A DNA stretch of 64,000 nt from Pseudomonadota bacterium (GCA_013285445.1 CP053448.1:1116001-1180000), one strand, 5' to 3'. Positions 1 to 7,993 are shown, counted from the first letter of the stretch. A program made the numbers and translations. Notes: generated by a model from the letters alone, not told the origin.

Positions 1-758
1 CACAGCACGTAGTCGACGTAGCCGGTGCCCTTTTCGTTGGGCATGCCGGTGACTTCGTACTCCCGATCGTGTGGGGCGTCCAGCGTCCAGCCAGCCAGGC
101 GCAGGCTGGTGTCGATGTGCAGCCTGCGGGTGTCGGCTTCCGACAGGTCGATGTCCAGCGGCTTCGATTCGCTCTCGGCACGGATCTCGGCGATCTGCGC
201 GCGCAGCTCCTGCAGCTCGGCATCGAGCGCGTCGCGCTCGCGCTGGCGGCGGAGCGCGGTCTCGTTCTGTTCAGCGAGTTGCTGTTCCAGGGCCTCCAGC
301 TCGGCGCGTGGCACTGCTTCTTCGGGTTTGATCGGGCGCGGCACGCGCTCGTCGCTGAAGGCCGCCCCCGCGCGCGAGACGTCCGGCGTGTAGGTGCGCA
401 CCAACCAGTAGCACAGGTGGTGCAGTTCCTTGACGACCTGCAGCGCCTCGGATTGATGGATCTTGCGCTGCTGGTGCACGGCCAGGTTGCCGACCTTGAG
501 CACCAGCCGTGCCTTCTGAAACAGCGGCGGCGGCAGTAAATTCTGGAAGCTGGGCTCGTGAATCAGTGCGCCGAGCTTCTGGTCGTAGGGCATGCGCAGC
601 GCCGGATCGTGGCGATACAGCCAGTGGACCAAGGCCTCCAGGCCGAAGCGGGCGTGGAAGCATGCCGCACGCGGGTCGCCGAACACATGACCTTCCGCCC
701 GCCGGGCCGCCTCGCCAATGGCGCTGAAGCGGTCGGGTAGGAAGGCGAAATTACTCAT
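1..758 (-). CDS. hsdR: Type I restriction enzyme subunit R (HsdR), N-terminal part, cut by window edge
   Basis: Reading from ATG at 758 down to the window edge gives 252 open codons with no stop. The translation starts MSNFAFLPDRFSAIGEAARR. It has a DUF4145-like helical region (about residues 30-120), a charged coiled coil rich in Glu, Arg and Gln (about 145-195), then the beginning of the HsdR N-terminal nuclease domain (DTRRLHIDTSLRLAGWTL, from about 208). HsdR is the DNA-translocating and cleaving subunit of type I restriction systems. The PD-(D/E)xK residues and DEAD helicase motifs would lie outside the window and cannot be checked. The gene is last in a minus-strand hsdM-hsdS-abiE-hsdR order, 250 bp after the AbiEii-like gene, and may have its own regulatory region at 827-890. 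Confidence 0.85.
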   Translation of the reverse strand, partial: MSNFAFLPDRFSAIGEAARRAEGHVFGDPRAACFHARFGLEALVHWLYRHDPALRMPYDQKLGALIHEPSFQNLLPPPLFQKARLVLKVGNLAVHQQRKIHQSEALQVVKELHHLCYWLVRTYTPDVSRAGAAFSDERVPRPIKPEEAVPRAELEALEQQLAEQNETALRRQRERDALDAELQELRAQIAEIRAESESKPLDIDLSEADTRRLHIDTSLRLAGWTLDAPHDREYEVTGMPNEKGTGYVDYVL

Positions 759-826
759 AGCTTCGGCAGCTTACCGGGCGTGTACCGCGAAATAAAGGCT
801 CGTGCGGAGGCATGGAGGAAGCGGTT

Positions 827-890
827 TGTTGATCAAATCTGGCCGGATTTGAGCAACAACGGATCTTGTTGCGCAGGAGTGAGCAACAAG
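827..890. repeat. Two tandem inverted repeats with TTGTTG/CAACAA arms upstream of hsdR
   Basis: The first pair has arms at 827-839 and 846-858, matching at 12 of 13 positions around a 6-nt loop. The second pair is CTTGTTGC at 865-872 and GCAACAAG at 883-890, a perfect match. All four arms share TTGTTG or CAACAA. They lie between the AbiEii-like stop and the hsdR start, so they could be a regulator-binding site for hsdR or terminator-like hairpins after abiEii. No U-tract follows. The function is inferred from position only. Confidence 0.45.
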
Positions 891-1008
891 CTCGAGCTCA
901 ACGAGACAGGTAGAAGTCATCGACATTTCCCCCCGAAACTGTCGAAATAAGCCGATTCTATCGACGCATCGAGCTCCTCGAAACTCGGTCTTTGGGCATC
1001 TTGCAGCC

Positions 1009-1917
1009 TCATCGGGGCAGACGTCGGGCCGGCTGGATCAGCTCCCCCATCACGCGTCGTCCCACTGCCTCAAAGGTCTCGAGGCTAGGGCGATGGCGGG
1101 CAAGCAAGCCGGTGATGCAGGTATGGTGGGCTTCTTCGAGATCCTCCGAATGCTTGGGCTGGAGCATTTGTTCCAGGCCGCTTCCTATGGTTGCAAGCCA
1201 GGGACCGCAGTCATCGGGGAATCTGGTGTTCAGCGCAGTTCCCCAGGCTTCGGGCCATGACCCAATCGCGTCTTCATCCTCTTTTTCTGCCAGAAATGCC
1301 AGCGCGAGCACCCTGCCCAGATCCTTGCTGGAGCGGCGAATGCGCCGCCCGGCAATCAGGCCGGACATGGTTTCGGTTCCGAGTTTCGGGTGGTGGAGCA
1401 GGTTGGCCAGGGCCATCATTTCCGGCCTGGCGATCTTCAGGCCGGAATCAGTCGGAAGCGGATCGAGCTCTGCTAATGCCAGAAAGTGGAAGCTGCACAA
1501 GGCGAAGTGCCCGAAGTCAGTCTCCAGGCGCTGAAATTGCCGGCCCTCCTGCTGACCTTCTTCAGGGGATGAAAGTAGTTCCAGAAACCACTGATCCTCC
1601 TCGGGCGGCACAAGGCGAACGACCGGCAATTGCTCGGTTGGGTCGCTGGCGTCTCCCGGTTGCGACCACTCTGTGCCTTCCCTCATTCGCCAGCCATTCT
1701 TCAGCAGCGCTTCGGCAGTCTTCCGTCCCGAGGCCTGCGCGCGCAAGTGGGGCGAAAGCAGGCAGTCGATGTCTTTGGTTCTGACCGGTTCCTCGTCGTC
1801 CGGAGAGACGAAACGAGCCGCGGCCGCGAGGCTGCCGATGATGATGACATCGTCCCGAACCTCTTCCGGCAGAGCGGCGGCCAGTTGTCGGAGCGTCCCG
1901 TGGGGTGAGGTCAGCAT
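1009..1917 (-). CDS. AbiEii-like nucleotidyltransferase, putative toxin of a type IV toxin-antitoxin pair
   Basis: 302 aa with an ATG start. The N-terminus shows a nucleotidyltransferase signature: Gly28-Ser29 in IIIGSLAAAARF, then Asp49 and Asp51 in RTKDIDCLL, the G-S ... D-x-D arrangement of the polymerase-beta-like fold. The rest is helical, without signal peptide or membrane segments. It begins 4 nt after the stop of the AbiEi-like gene, so the two are almost certainly cotranscribed. In AbiE-type systems the nucleotidyltransferase is the toxin and AbiEi is both repressor and antitoxin, and the pair gives abortive phage resistance. The assignment rests on the motif plus the partner; another nucleotidyltransferase family is possible. 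Confidence 0.6.
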   Translation of the reverse strand: MLTSPHGTLRQLAAALPEEVRDDVIIIGSLAAAARFVSPDDEEPVRTKDIDCLLSPHLRAQASGRKTAEALLKNGWRMREGTEWSQPGDASDPTEQLPVVRLVPPEEDQWFLELLSSPEEGQQEGRQFQRLETDFGHFALCSFHFLALAELDPLPTDSGLKIARPEMMALANLLHHPKLGTETMSGLIAGRRIRRSSKDLGRVLALAFLAEKEDEDAIGSWPEAWGTALNTRFPDDCGPWLATIGSGLEQMLQPKHSEDLEEAHHTCITGLLARHRPSLETFEAVGRRVMGELIQPARRLPR

Positions 1918-1921
1918 GGAT

Positions 1922-2932
1922 TCACGCTCTCGCCGTGTGGCGGGTTCTACCCTGCTCGAAGGCCTTGATCAGCTCTTCGGTTTGGGCTTCCAGTCGGGCA
2001 TCGTGCAGGGCCAGCAGGCAAGTGACCGGATCGGCCCAGCGCGTGTCGGCTTGCGGGTCGTGCTGGAAAAGGGGTTCGGCGCGGTGGACCGGCCAGATCA
2101 CCAGAGCCGGGTTGGCAGTGCTGAACGGTGCGGGTTCCAGCGCCGGATCGATCTGCCGGGCCAGTTCCTTTGACTGATCCAGCAGTTTGCCGCTCACGCA
2201 GATATCCAGGCGCGAATACCCTACGAGGTCGAATTCGGGATCATAGTGATGTGCGGCATGAATACCTCCGATCGCGGTCTCGGGCAGAGCGAGCTTCCGA
2301 AGGCGCTTCAGCAGGCTTTCCGGCGTCCGGGCCAGTTCCGTCGCCACGGTGAACTTTCGGCAGAACTGGCCGCGCTCGTACGCGCTGACGAAGCGGCTCC
2401 ACTCCTGTCGCGGGAAATGCTTCAGCTCGACCCGTCGATCCGAGTGGCGCTGGATGCTCCGGCCCAGCTTGTCCAGAGCATCGGCCACCGTGGGGTAGGT
2501 GAGGCCGGTGGCCGCACCGATCGATTTGGTGGTCATCGGCCCCGTGCCGAGCAGGTAGGCATTGACCAGGTGCTCGAAGACCAGGTCCTGGGCAGCGGGG
2601 CGGGGGGACCGAGTGGCGGATTTCTTTGTGAAGTTCCCCGGTAGCGCCTGGTCCAGGCCGTTGACTTCTTCCTCGCTCAGCCCCGCCTCTCGTAGGGCCG
2701 CGCGCAGGGAATCGTGTTCTGGAAGCTCGAGAATCCGCAGGCGTTCGTACACTGCGGGCTTCAGGGCTTTCCCGGCGCTCGACGCTTCCTCCTCCAGGCG
2801 CTGGGCGCTGAGCCGGTTGTCCAGGAGCAATAGGAACCCGCGGTGCTCTGGATGGTCGGCCAGCCACCCGGCCAGTTCCATCAGCGCCGCACGCAAATCC
2901 CGCACGGCGTGAGGCCTGAGGACAGGCAGCAC
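1922..2932 (-). CDS. AbiEi-like antitoxin/transcriptional regulator
   Basis: 336 aa from a GTG at 2932. A central winged-helix segment lies at about residues 131-160 (GPMTTKSIGAATGLTYPTVA). The C-terminal half resembles the AbiEi substrate-like domain, ending in a WADPVTCLLALHDARLEAQT pattern. It sits directly before the nucleotidyltransferase gene, as antitoxins of type IV systems do. The start is uncertain. The GTG has no good ribosome site, whereas an in-frame ATT at 2977 lies 6 nt after a perfect GGAGGAG (2984-2990) and fits a promoter with its -10 at 3012-3017. That start would add 15 residues (351 aa). The pair is nested between hsdS and hsdR. Confidence 0.6.
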   Translation of the reverse strand: MLPVLRPHAVRDLRAALMELAGWLADHPEHRGFLLLLDNRLSAQRLEEEASSAGKALKPAVYERLRILELPEHDSLRAALREAGLSEEEVNGLDQALPGNFTKKSATRSPRPAAQDLVFEHLVNAYLLGTGPMTTKSIGAATGLTYPTVADALDKLGRSIQRHSDRRVELKHFPRQEWSRFVSAYERGQFCRKFTVATELARTPESLLKRLRKLALPETAIGGIHAAHHYDPEFDLVGYSRLDICVSGKLLDQSKELARQIDPALEPAPFSTANPALVIWPVHRAEPLFQHDPQADTRWADPVTCLLALHDARLEAQTEELIKAFEQGRTRHTARA

Positions 2933-3011
2933 GGCAAGATCCAGCCAGGTGACCAGATTGGAGTGGCTGCTGCGAATGGCTATCTCCTCCAGTGGTGGAC
3001 AGCGCCGATTT

Positions 3012-3074
3012 AGTATACCTTAAACTTGCACTTTAACATCAAACATGCACTTTAATATTAAAGTTGCACTTTGA
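3012..3074 (-). promoter_or_regulatory. Promoter and 19-bp-spaced operator repeats of the AbiE-like pair
   Basis: On the minus strand a TATACT -10 box lies at 3012-3017. Upstream of it are three copies of a 10-bp direct repeat, written on the plus strand TGCACTTTAA at 3027 and 3046 and TGCACTTTGA at 3065, with an exact 19-bp period. The region is much richer in A and T than its surroundings. AbiEi proteins are known to autorepress by binding repeats upstream of abiE, so these are candidate operator sites. The -35 box is not clear. Confidence 0.55.
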
Positions 3075-3117
3075 TTCTTGGCCGGTGTGGGCACGGCCCC
3101 GTGCGAGAGAAGTGGTT

Positions 3118-4266
3118 CTAAAGCTCCCCGGCGAACGCGCGCGCCTGCAGGGCGGCGAACAGGGTGTCGAGTTCGTCCAGGTGGGCGCGCAGGCGGGATT
3201 GTTGTTGTTCAACGGATTGGGCTATTGCTTTGAAGTGCTTCTGGGTGGCCATTGGTGGAATCGGGGCTTCATAGCCGGCAAATTGTTTCCGATTCAACTT
3301 CGGTATATTCGCACGCCTCGAGAAACTGGCTACGTAGTCGAGAAAAGCCTTGCTCCGAAGCAAGAGCCAAAGGTACTCCTTGGTAATCACACTCTCGTCA
3401 GGGCGCACAGGGTAAACGTCGGCACTGCAAAGGCATTTTTCCTTCACAAGAGCAACCTTGTTTAGGTAGGGTCGGATCTTTGAATATAGGATTTCTCCCG
3501 GCGAGCAAAGAAACTTCCCGCTCTTCAGTTGTTCCTCAAACGCCGTCTGTGCTGGGAGTAATTCGCCTGAGTCTTTCTTGATTCGATCTGGGCCATAGTG
3601 AAGTAGCCCTTGGAATTCAGCCTGTCTGGGATCGACCATGGGCGCCTCGATTGACGTGACATCACCCAGCGAACTTGTTTCCCACTTCCTGGGGTTCGCT
3701 GCCGGGTCCCCGAACATCTCCAGAAAGGTCGATTGCAGCAGGGTGTCGAGCTCGGCGAGGGTTTCACGGCGTTTGGCGCGCAAGGCATCGGCAGTATCCA
3801 GGATGGCGGCGATGCGTTTCTGCTCGGGAAGTGGAGGTATTGGCACCTTGATCTTATAAACTTCAGGTGGCCTGGCGCGAAGCAGCGACCCTCCCACGCC
3901 CGAGACAGTGCGCATGAATGCCTTATGGAATCCGTCGCAGACAAGGAAGTGGCGTAGATAATTTGGCCAAACTTCTTCACTGCGGAAAATGATCCATTCA
4001 CCAGAGGCAATCTGACGATGGCCATTAGCCGGGCCCACCACCCAGGAGCGGCGAATGTGCGGGACAATTCTCGAAATCAGGACATCGTTCGGCTGTACAG
4101 CTTTTTTCGAAGAGCCAATCTCGGACCCTTGCACGATATCTGGCTGGCCAGTATCAAAAGCGGGGATGCTGAATAGCTCGAAAGTCTCGTCAGGATGCTT
4201 TTTTGGATTGACGGAGCCGCCACGTCGTACGGCTAAATCCCCGAGCTCGACTGATTTCCAGGTCAC
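3118..4266 (-). CDS. hsdS: Type I restriction-modification specificity subunit HsdS
   Basis: 382 aa from a GTG that overlaps the hsdM stop (GTGA). Two target-recognition domains are visible. The first runs over about residues 1-145 and ends in VPIPPLPEQKRIAAILDTAD, the usual conserved junction that leads into a helical spacer (about 145-185). The second covers about 190-345 and ends YEAPIPPMATQKHF, followed by a second coiled-coil spacer to the C-terminus. HsdS recognises the bipartite DNA target and holds the M and R subunits. The length is near the short end for the family, but both halves are present. The next gene downstream is the AbiE-like regulator, not hsdR. Confidence 0.92.
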   Translation of the reverse strand: MTWKSVELGDLAVRRGGSVNPKKHPDETFELFSIPAFDTGQPDIVQGSEIGSSKKAVQPNDVLISRIVPHIRRSWVVGPANGHRQIASGEWIIFRSEEVWPNYLRHFLVCDGFHKAFMRTVSGVGGSLLRARPPEVYKIKVPIPPLPEQKRIAAILDTADALRAKRRETLAELDTLLQSTFLEMFGDPAANPRKWETSSLGDVTSIEAPMVDPRQAEFQGLLHYGPDRIKKDSGELLPAQTAFEEQLKSGKFLCSPGEILYSKIRPYLNKVALVKEKCLCSADVYPVRPDESVITKEYLWLLLRSKAFLDYVASFSRRANIPKLNRKQFAGYEAPIPPMATQKHFKAIAQSVEQQQSRLRAHLDELDTLFAALQARAFAGEL

Positions 4267-5747
4267 TTGAGGAGGCCCTCCAGCTCCTGTTTTCCCTGCA
4301 CAATTTCTTCTTCCAACTCCGCCAGTCGCTCCAGGATCACTTCCGGTGGATCGTACTCAACCGTCTCGTATTCCACTTCCTTGTAGCGGTTGATGGACAG
4401 GTCGTAGTCGTTGCCGGCGATCTCGTCCTTCGGCACCAGGAAACTCTGCTCGGTGCGCTGACGCTTGGCCTCGGCTTCCAGGTTCTGCCAGCGCTTGAGG
4501 ATGTCGGGTAGGTCGGTCCTGTCGGGCTGCGGTGTGCGCTTGTCGTCCAGGGAGAAGCCGTCGGCGCGCATGTCGTAGAACCAGACGCTATCTGTACCGC
4601 CGGAGTTTGTCTTGGTGAATAGCAGGATGGCGGTGCTGACGCCGGCGTAGGGCTTGAACACGCCCGAGGGCATGGAGATGACCGCATCAAGCTTCTGATC
4701 TTCGACCAGGAGCTTGCGGATGGTCTTGTGGGCCTTGCTGGAGCCGAACAGCACGCCATCGGGCACGATGACGGCAGCCCGGCCGCCGGTCTTGAGCAGG
4801 CGCAGGAACAGGGCGAGGAACAGCAGTTCGGTCTTTTTTGTCTTGACGATCTGCTGCAGGTCGCGCGCGGTAGATTCATAATCGAGGCTACCGGCGAAGG
4901 GCGGATTGGCCAGGATCAGCGTGTAGCGCCCGGCGTCGTCCTCGGTCGATTCGGCCAGGGAGTCCTTGTAGCGAATATCGGGGTTCTCGACGCCGTGCAG
5001 CAGCATGTTCATCGAGCCGATCCGCAACATCGTCGTATCGAAGTCGTAGCCGTGGAAGGTGCCCTCGTTGTAGCGGCGGCGGCTGGCTTTGGAGCGGTAG
5101 ATCTCGTCGCCGTGGTGGTCATGCAGGTATTCGGCGGCGCCGACGAGATAGCCGGCGCTGCCGCAGGCCGGGTCGCAGATGATGTCGGCCGGCGTCGGCG
5201 CGGTCATTTCCACCATCAGCTTGATGATGTGGCGCGGGGTACGGAACTGGCCGTTCTGGCCGGCGCTGGCGATCTTGCCCAGCATGTATTCGTACAAGTC
5301 GCCCTTGGTGTCGCGGTCGGCCATGTCGATGTCGTCGAGCTGGTCAACCACGTTGGCCAGCACCCGGGGCGTGGGCATCATGAACAGGGCGTCCTTCATG
5401 TGGTGGCTGTAGGTGCTGCCGCCCTCGCCAGCCTCGCCGACCCGCTCGCCGAGCGATTTCATGAACGGAAAGACCTCGTCACGCACGACCTCGAACAGCC
5501 GCTCCGGCGCCATTTCGCGGAAATGCGACCAGCGCAGATGCTGCTGGCCCTCCCCGAAAAGGCGCGCCCGCGAGTATTTCCCGGTGCGGCGGGCCTTGTT
5601 TTCCTCGCGCTTCTCGATCTCGTCCAGGCGCTTGATGAACAGCAGATAAGTGAGCTGCTCGACCACCGACAGGGGGTTGGAAATCCCCCCGGCCCACATC
5701 GTGTCCCAGATCTTGTCGACCTTCGATTTGATCTCGCCGGTAATCAT
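4263..5747 (-). CDS. hsdM: Type I restriction-modification DNA methyltransferase subunit HsdM
   Basis: 494 aa, ATG at 5747 preceded by GGAG. The HsdM N-terminal helical domain covers about residues 1-145. The N6-adenine methyltransferase domain carries the SAM motif DPACGSAGYL (192-201) and the catalytic NPPF (281-284). With HsdS it forms the methyltransferase that protects host DNA, and with HsdR the restriction complex. It is the first gene of the minus-strand operon. A TAAAAT sequence at 5786-5791 (reverse strand) could be the -10 box. The length and motifs look intact. Confidence 0.95.
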   Translation of the reverse strand: MITGEIKSKVDKIWDTMWAGGISNPLSVVEQLTYLLFIKRLDEIEKREENKARRTGKYSRARLFGEGQQHLRWSHFREMAPERLFEVVRDEVFPFMKSLGERVGEAGEGGSTYSHHMKDALFMMPTPRVLANVVDQLDDIDMADRDTKGDLYEYMLGKIASAGQNGQFRTPRHIIKLMVEMTAPTPADIICDPACGSAGYLVGAAEYLHDHHGDEIYRSKASRRRYNEGTFHGYDFDTTMLRIGSMNMLLHGVENPDIRYKDSLAESTEDDAGRYTLILANPPFAGSLDYESTARDLQQIVKTKKTELLFLALFLRLLKTGGRAAVIVPDGVLFGSSKAHKTIRKLLVEDQKLDAVISMPSGVFKPYAGVSTAILLFTKTNSGGTDSVWFYDMRADGFSLDDKRTPQPDRTDLPDILKRWQNLEAEAKRQRTEQSFLVPKDEIAGNDYDLSINRYKEVEYETVEYDPPEVILERLAELEEEIVQGKQELEGLLK

Positions 5748-5785
5748 TTCTGCTCCTGACCTTGTTCCCCCGAGGTTGGGCCATG

Positions 5786-5791
5786 ATTTTA
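5786..5791 (-). promoter_or_regulatory. Candidate -10 box of the hsd operon
   Basis: TAAAAT on the minus strand, about 40 nt upstream of the hsdM ATG. The -35 position carries only a weak TTTCCT-like sequence at a 16-bp spacing. Supported by position and match to consensus only. Confidence 0.3.
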
Positions 5792-6014
5792 GCGGCTATG
5801 TCCTGACAGGAAATAGGGGGCTGGGGAGCGGAGGGCGTCGGGCACAGTGGGGCAGGAGTCGAATCCCGCCCGTTGGTGTCACGAACCGGGCACGAATTGG
5901 GTACAGAATGGGCGCAAGATCGATCTGACGCGCCAGGGAGAGGGCTCCCAGTCGGCCGGGGAGGGCGTCAGGAGTTCGGCGTCTTGGGGTGTATCTGGCT
6001 GATCTGAAACGAAA

Positions 6015-6038
6015 AACGCCGGCGCGAGGGCCGGCGTT
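6015..6038 (-). terminator. Terminator hairpin copy next to the tRNA-Pro remnant
   Basis: A 9-bp stem, AACGCCGGC with GCCGGCGTT, followed on the minus strand by a short T-rich run. It copies the terminator of the intact tRNA-Pro gene at 13086-13109; the loop differs by one base. Confidence 0.6.
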
Positions 6039-6053
6039 CTTGCGGGATTCGGC

Positions 6054-6101
6054 TGGTCGGGGTGACTGGATTCGAACCAGCGACTCCTGCCTCCCGAAGA
6101 C
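6054..6101 (-). pseudogene. 3' remnant of tRNA-Pro(CGG), 48 nt
   Basis: Identical to the last 48 nt of the intact tRNA-Pro at 13125-13201: encoded CCA, 3' acceptor strand, T arm and the anticodon loop with its 3' stem. The homology stops inside the 5' side of the anticodon stem, so the D arm and 5' acceptor strand are missing. This is the usual scar left when an element integrates in the 3' part of a tRNA gene and the tRNA is rebuilt at the other end. Confidence 0.85.
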
Positions 6102-6199
6102 GAAATGCGGTAGCCCCCGGAGGCAGGAACGGGCGGAGGGCGAGGTTGCCGACCCCCCCCCGTTGGCATAGGGCCGATGGTCTCCGCAGTAGCCAACAA

Positions 6200-6228
6200 T
6201 TGGGTCGCGGTTGCTTGCATGTTAATAT
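6200..6228 (+). promoter_or_regulatory. Candidate promoter of the metal-efflux operon
   Basis: TTGGGT at 6200-6205 and TAATAT at 6223-6228, spaced 17 bp. Transcription would begin about 6235, only a few bases before the ATG at 6238, leaving no room for a ribosome-binding site, so a leaderless mRNA is possible. No metal-regulator operator was recognised. Confidence 0.4.
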
Positions 6229-6237
6229 CGAATCGCT

Positions 6238-6552
6238 ATGCAGCAAGCGATCTGCAAATTATTGGCTTTGAGCATACTTCTTGCCGGACTCGGCTGGAGT
6301 ATGGATGGTCACGCGGTCTTCGCCGAAGCTCATGAGGAGATTCCGAGCCAGGCCGAACACGACGATCATCAAGGTGATCAGCCGGGCGGTGAGCTATGTG
6401 ACCATCACTGCCACGCCGGATCGCATCTTGTTGCCGTACCCGTTCTGCACGGCCTGCTGCCCCCGCGAAACCGTGCGGCCTCGCTGACGGACGCGCTCCG
6501 GCTTCCGACTTCCAACGGTCGAGACTCCCCCTTCAGACCCCCTATTTCCTGA
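6238..6552 (+). CDS. Small exported His-rich protein (CzcI-like)
   Basis: 104 aa with a signal peptide (about residues 1-27, hydrophobic LLALSILLAGLGWSM). A metal-binding-looking middle section is rich in His, Asp and Cys (AEHDDHQGDQ, then CDHHCHAGSHLVAVPV). The C-terminal tail is Arg and Pro rich. Small His-rich periplasmic proteins of this design (CzcI type) commonly open Czc-like operons. It precedes the efflux genes by 86 bp. The ATG is very close to the predicted transcription start and lacks a ribosome-binding site; ATG at 6301 would delete the signal peptide and is less likely. Confidence 0.55.
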   Translation: MQQAICKLLALSILLAGLGWSMDGHAVFAEAHEEIPSQAEHDDHQGDQPGGELCDHHCHAGSHLVAVPVLHGLLPPRNRAASLTDALRLPTSNGRDSPFRPPIS

Positions 6553-6638
6553 GTTCCGTACCAAGCACCGTGCGATGGCGGCCCGATCCCGGTCGTCGTT
6601 GATCGCAACCGTACGCTGAACGAAAGGAAATCGTATCC

Positions 6639-7991
6639 ATGCAATCTGCGAATCGTGCCCGCATGAGCGGGCGTGCGGCAGTGGCTGCAATGACTGTAGC
6701 CATTGCCCTGATGGTGCCGCTGTGGGTGGCGGCCCAATCCGGGCAATCTTCTCCGGAAGGCACACTGACCCTCGACGAGGCCGTTGCCACGGCCATGCAG
6801 AACAATCTCGAGCTGCACGCCGCCCGGCAGGAAATCCTGACCGCGCGCGCCCGGCTCGAACACGCCAGTCGCTGGGCGCCCTCTAATCCCCGGATCTCGG
6901 TCAAGCAGCGCCGGCGCAACCCGCCCGGGCCGGGCGGGACCAGTACCGACTTCGGCGTCGAGCTCTCCCAGGAGCTGTGGATCGGCGGCCAGCGTGGCCT
7001 CAATCGAAGCGGCCGCCAGTCGGAGGTCGAGAGCGCTCGGGCGATGATCCAGTTCCTCGAACTGACGGTCGCGGCGCGAACGCGACGAGCCTTTCTCGAC
7101 CTGATCGTGGCGCGTGAGTCAGTTGAGACCGCGCAACGCGCCGTGACCGTGACCGAAGAGATCCAGCAGACCACGCTCTCGCGCAAGGAAGCCGGCGAAG
7201 CCACGCGAATCGAGGTCAACTCCGCCGCCATCGGCGTCGGCCGCGCAAGATCGGCGCTGGCGGAGGCCCGGGCCGACGCGAACGGCGCACGAGCGCGCTT
7301 ACGCGAGCTGATGGCCGACAAGGTCCCGGAAGACATTGAGCTCTCGGGTGACTTCAATCTGCGGGCGCTGGACCTGCCACCCCGGAGTGAGCTGCTCAAT
7401 CGGGTCGTGGGCCATCGTGGCGACCTGGCCGCGGCGGCCGCCGATATCGCTGCGGCGGAAAGCGATCTCGCCCTGTCGAAGCGCCAGTTGATCCCGAACC
7501 TGACGGTTTTCGGGTTCTACGAACAGGAGGAAGAAGAGGACATCACGGGCGTGGGCGTGTCCATGCCGCTGCCGGTGCTGCATCGCTACGGCGGTGAGCG
7601 CAAGGAGGCGCAAGCGGATCTGAGAAAGGCCCAGATCGAGCGCGACGCCCTGCTGCTGGAAGTCCGAATTGGTCTCGACCGGGCCATCGAGGACTACCGG
7701 GTTGCCAAATCGAGAATCGAAGCCGTTTCCGAACAGGTGCTGGCGTCGGCCGAAGACAACGTGCGGCTGACCTACGAGGCCTTCCGCGCGGGCGAAGTCG
7801 GCATCACGGCCGTCTCCTCGGCACAGGAAGCGCTGCTGCAGGCGCGCCGTGCCTATCTGGAGGCCCGCCGCGCCTTCATTCGGGCGGCCACCGATCTCGA
7901 GCGCACCAGCGGCGGCCTGCTCGTCGTTCACGGCCGCCCGGCCGAAGCGGAAACGAGCCCGGAAGACGAAATCAACGAGAAGGAATCCTGA
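6639..7991 (+). CDS. Outer-membrane channel of a metal RND efflux system (CzcC/TolC family)
   Basis: 450 aa, ATG preceded by AAAGGAAA. The signal peptide covers about residues 1-33 (AAVAAMTVAIALMVPLWVAA). The mature part shows two long alpha-helical repeats typical of TolC-like proteins (LTLDEAVATAMQNNLELHAA and the second-half AAAAADIAAAESDLALSKRQ). It would form the outer-membrane duct for the RND pump encoded two genes later. The gap to the adaptor gene is 2 nt. It could be annotated czcC, but the metal is not settled by sequence. Confidence 0.88.
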   Translation: MQSANRARMSGRAAVAAMTVAIALMVPLWVAAQSGQSSPEGTLTLDEAVATAMQNNLELHAARQEILTARARLEHASRWAPSNPRISVKQRRRNPPGPGGTSTDFGVELSQELWIGGQRGLNRSGRQSEVESARAMIQFLELTVAARTRRAFLDLIVARESVETAQRAVTVTEEIQQTTLSRKEAGEATRIEVNSAAIGVGRARSALAEARADANGARARLRELMADKVPEDIELSGDFNLRALDLPPRSELLNRVVGHRGDLAAAAADIAAAESDLALSKRQLIPNLTVFGFYEQEEEEDITGVGVSMPLPVLHRYGGERKEAQADLRKAQIERDALLLEVRIGLDRAIEDYRVAKSRIEAVSEQVLASAEDNVRLTYEAFRAGEVGITAVSSAQEALLQARRAYLEARRAFIRAATDLERTSGGLLVVHGRPAEAETSPEDEINEKES

Positions 7992-7993
7992 TC

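Larger units (their letters stand above)
5832..6101. repeat. Left copy of a ~270-bp direct repeat ending in the tRNA-Pro 3' half
   Basis: This segment matches 12903-13172 at an offset of 7071 bp. Positions 6011-6101 are identical to 13082-13172 except for one base, with an unbroken 77-bp match at 6025-6101. The leftward part is diverged but clearly alignable. It holds a 48-nt tRNA remnant, a terminator hairpin, and three 11-bp-phased motifs at 5888, 5899 and 5910 (GGGCAC, GGGTAC, GGGCGC). The 490-bp gap between hsdM and the metal operon (5748-6237) otherwise shows no gene. A 10-bp inverted repeat (6085-6094 with 6119-6128) spans the inner junction. Confidence 0.85.

Noticed and set aside
4728..5759. 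343-codon open frame antisense to hsdM
   Set aside because: Translation is low in complexity (Val/Ala/Gly/His) and hsdM carries all methyltransferase motifs.
6151..6162. C-run at the start of the island as a phase-variable tract
   Set aside because: It lies outside any coding region and more than 40 nt upstream of the promoter; nothing ties it to expression.
5879..6220. 113-codon frame crossing the tRNA remnant and terminator
   Set aside because: It translates the structural tRNA and hairpin DNA. A similar ending (PFC-x-Q-x-VPGS) is seen in both repeat copies, but this follows from the repeated GGGCAC motifs rather than protein conservation.
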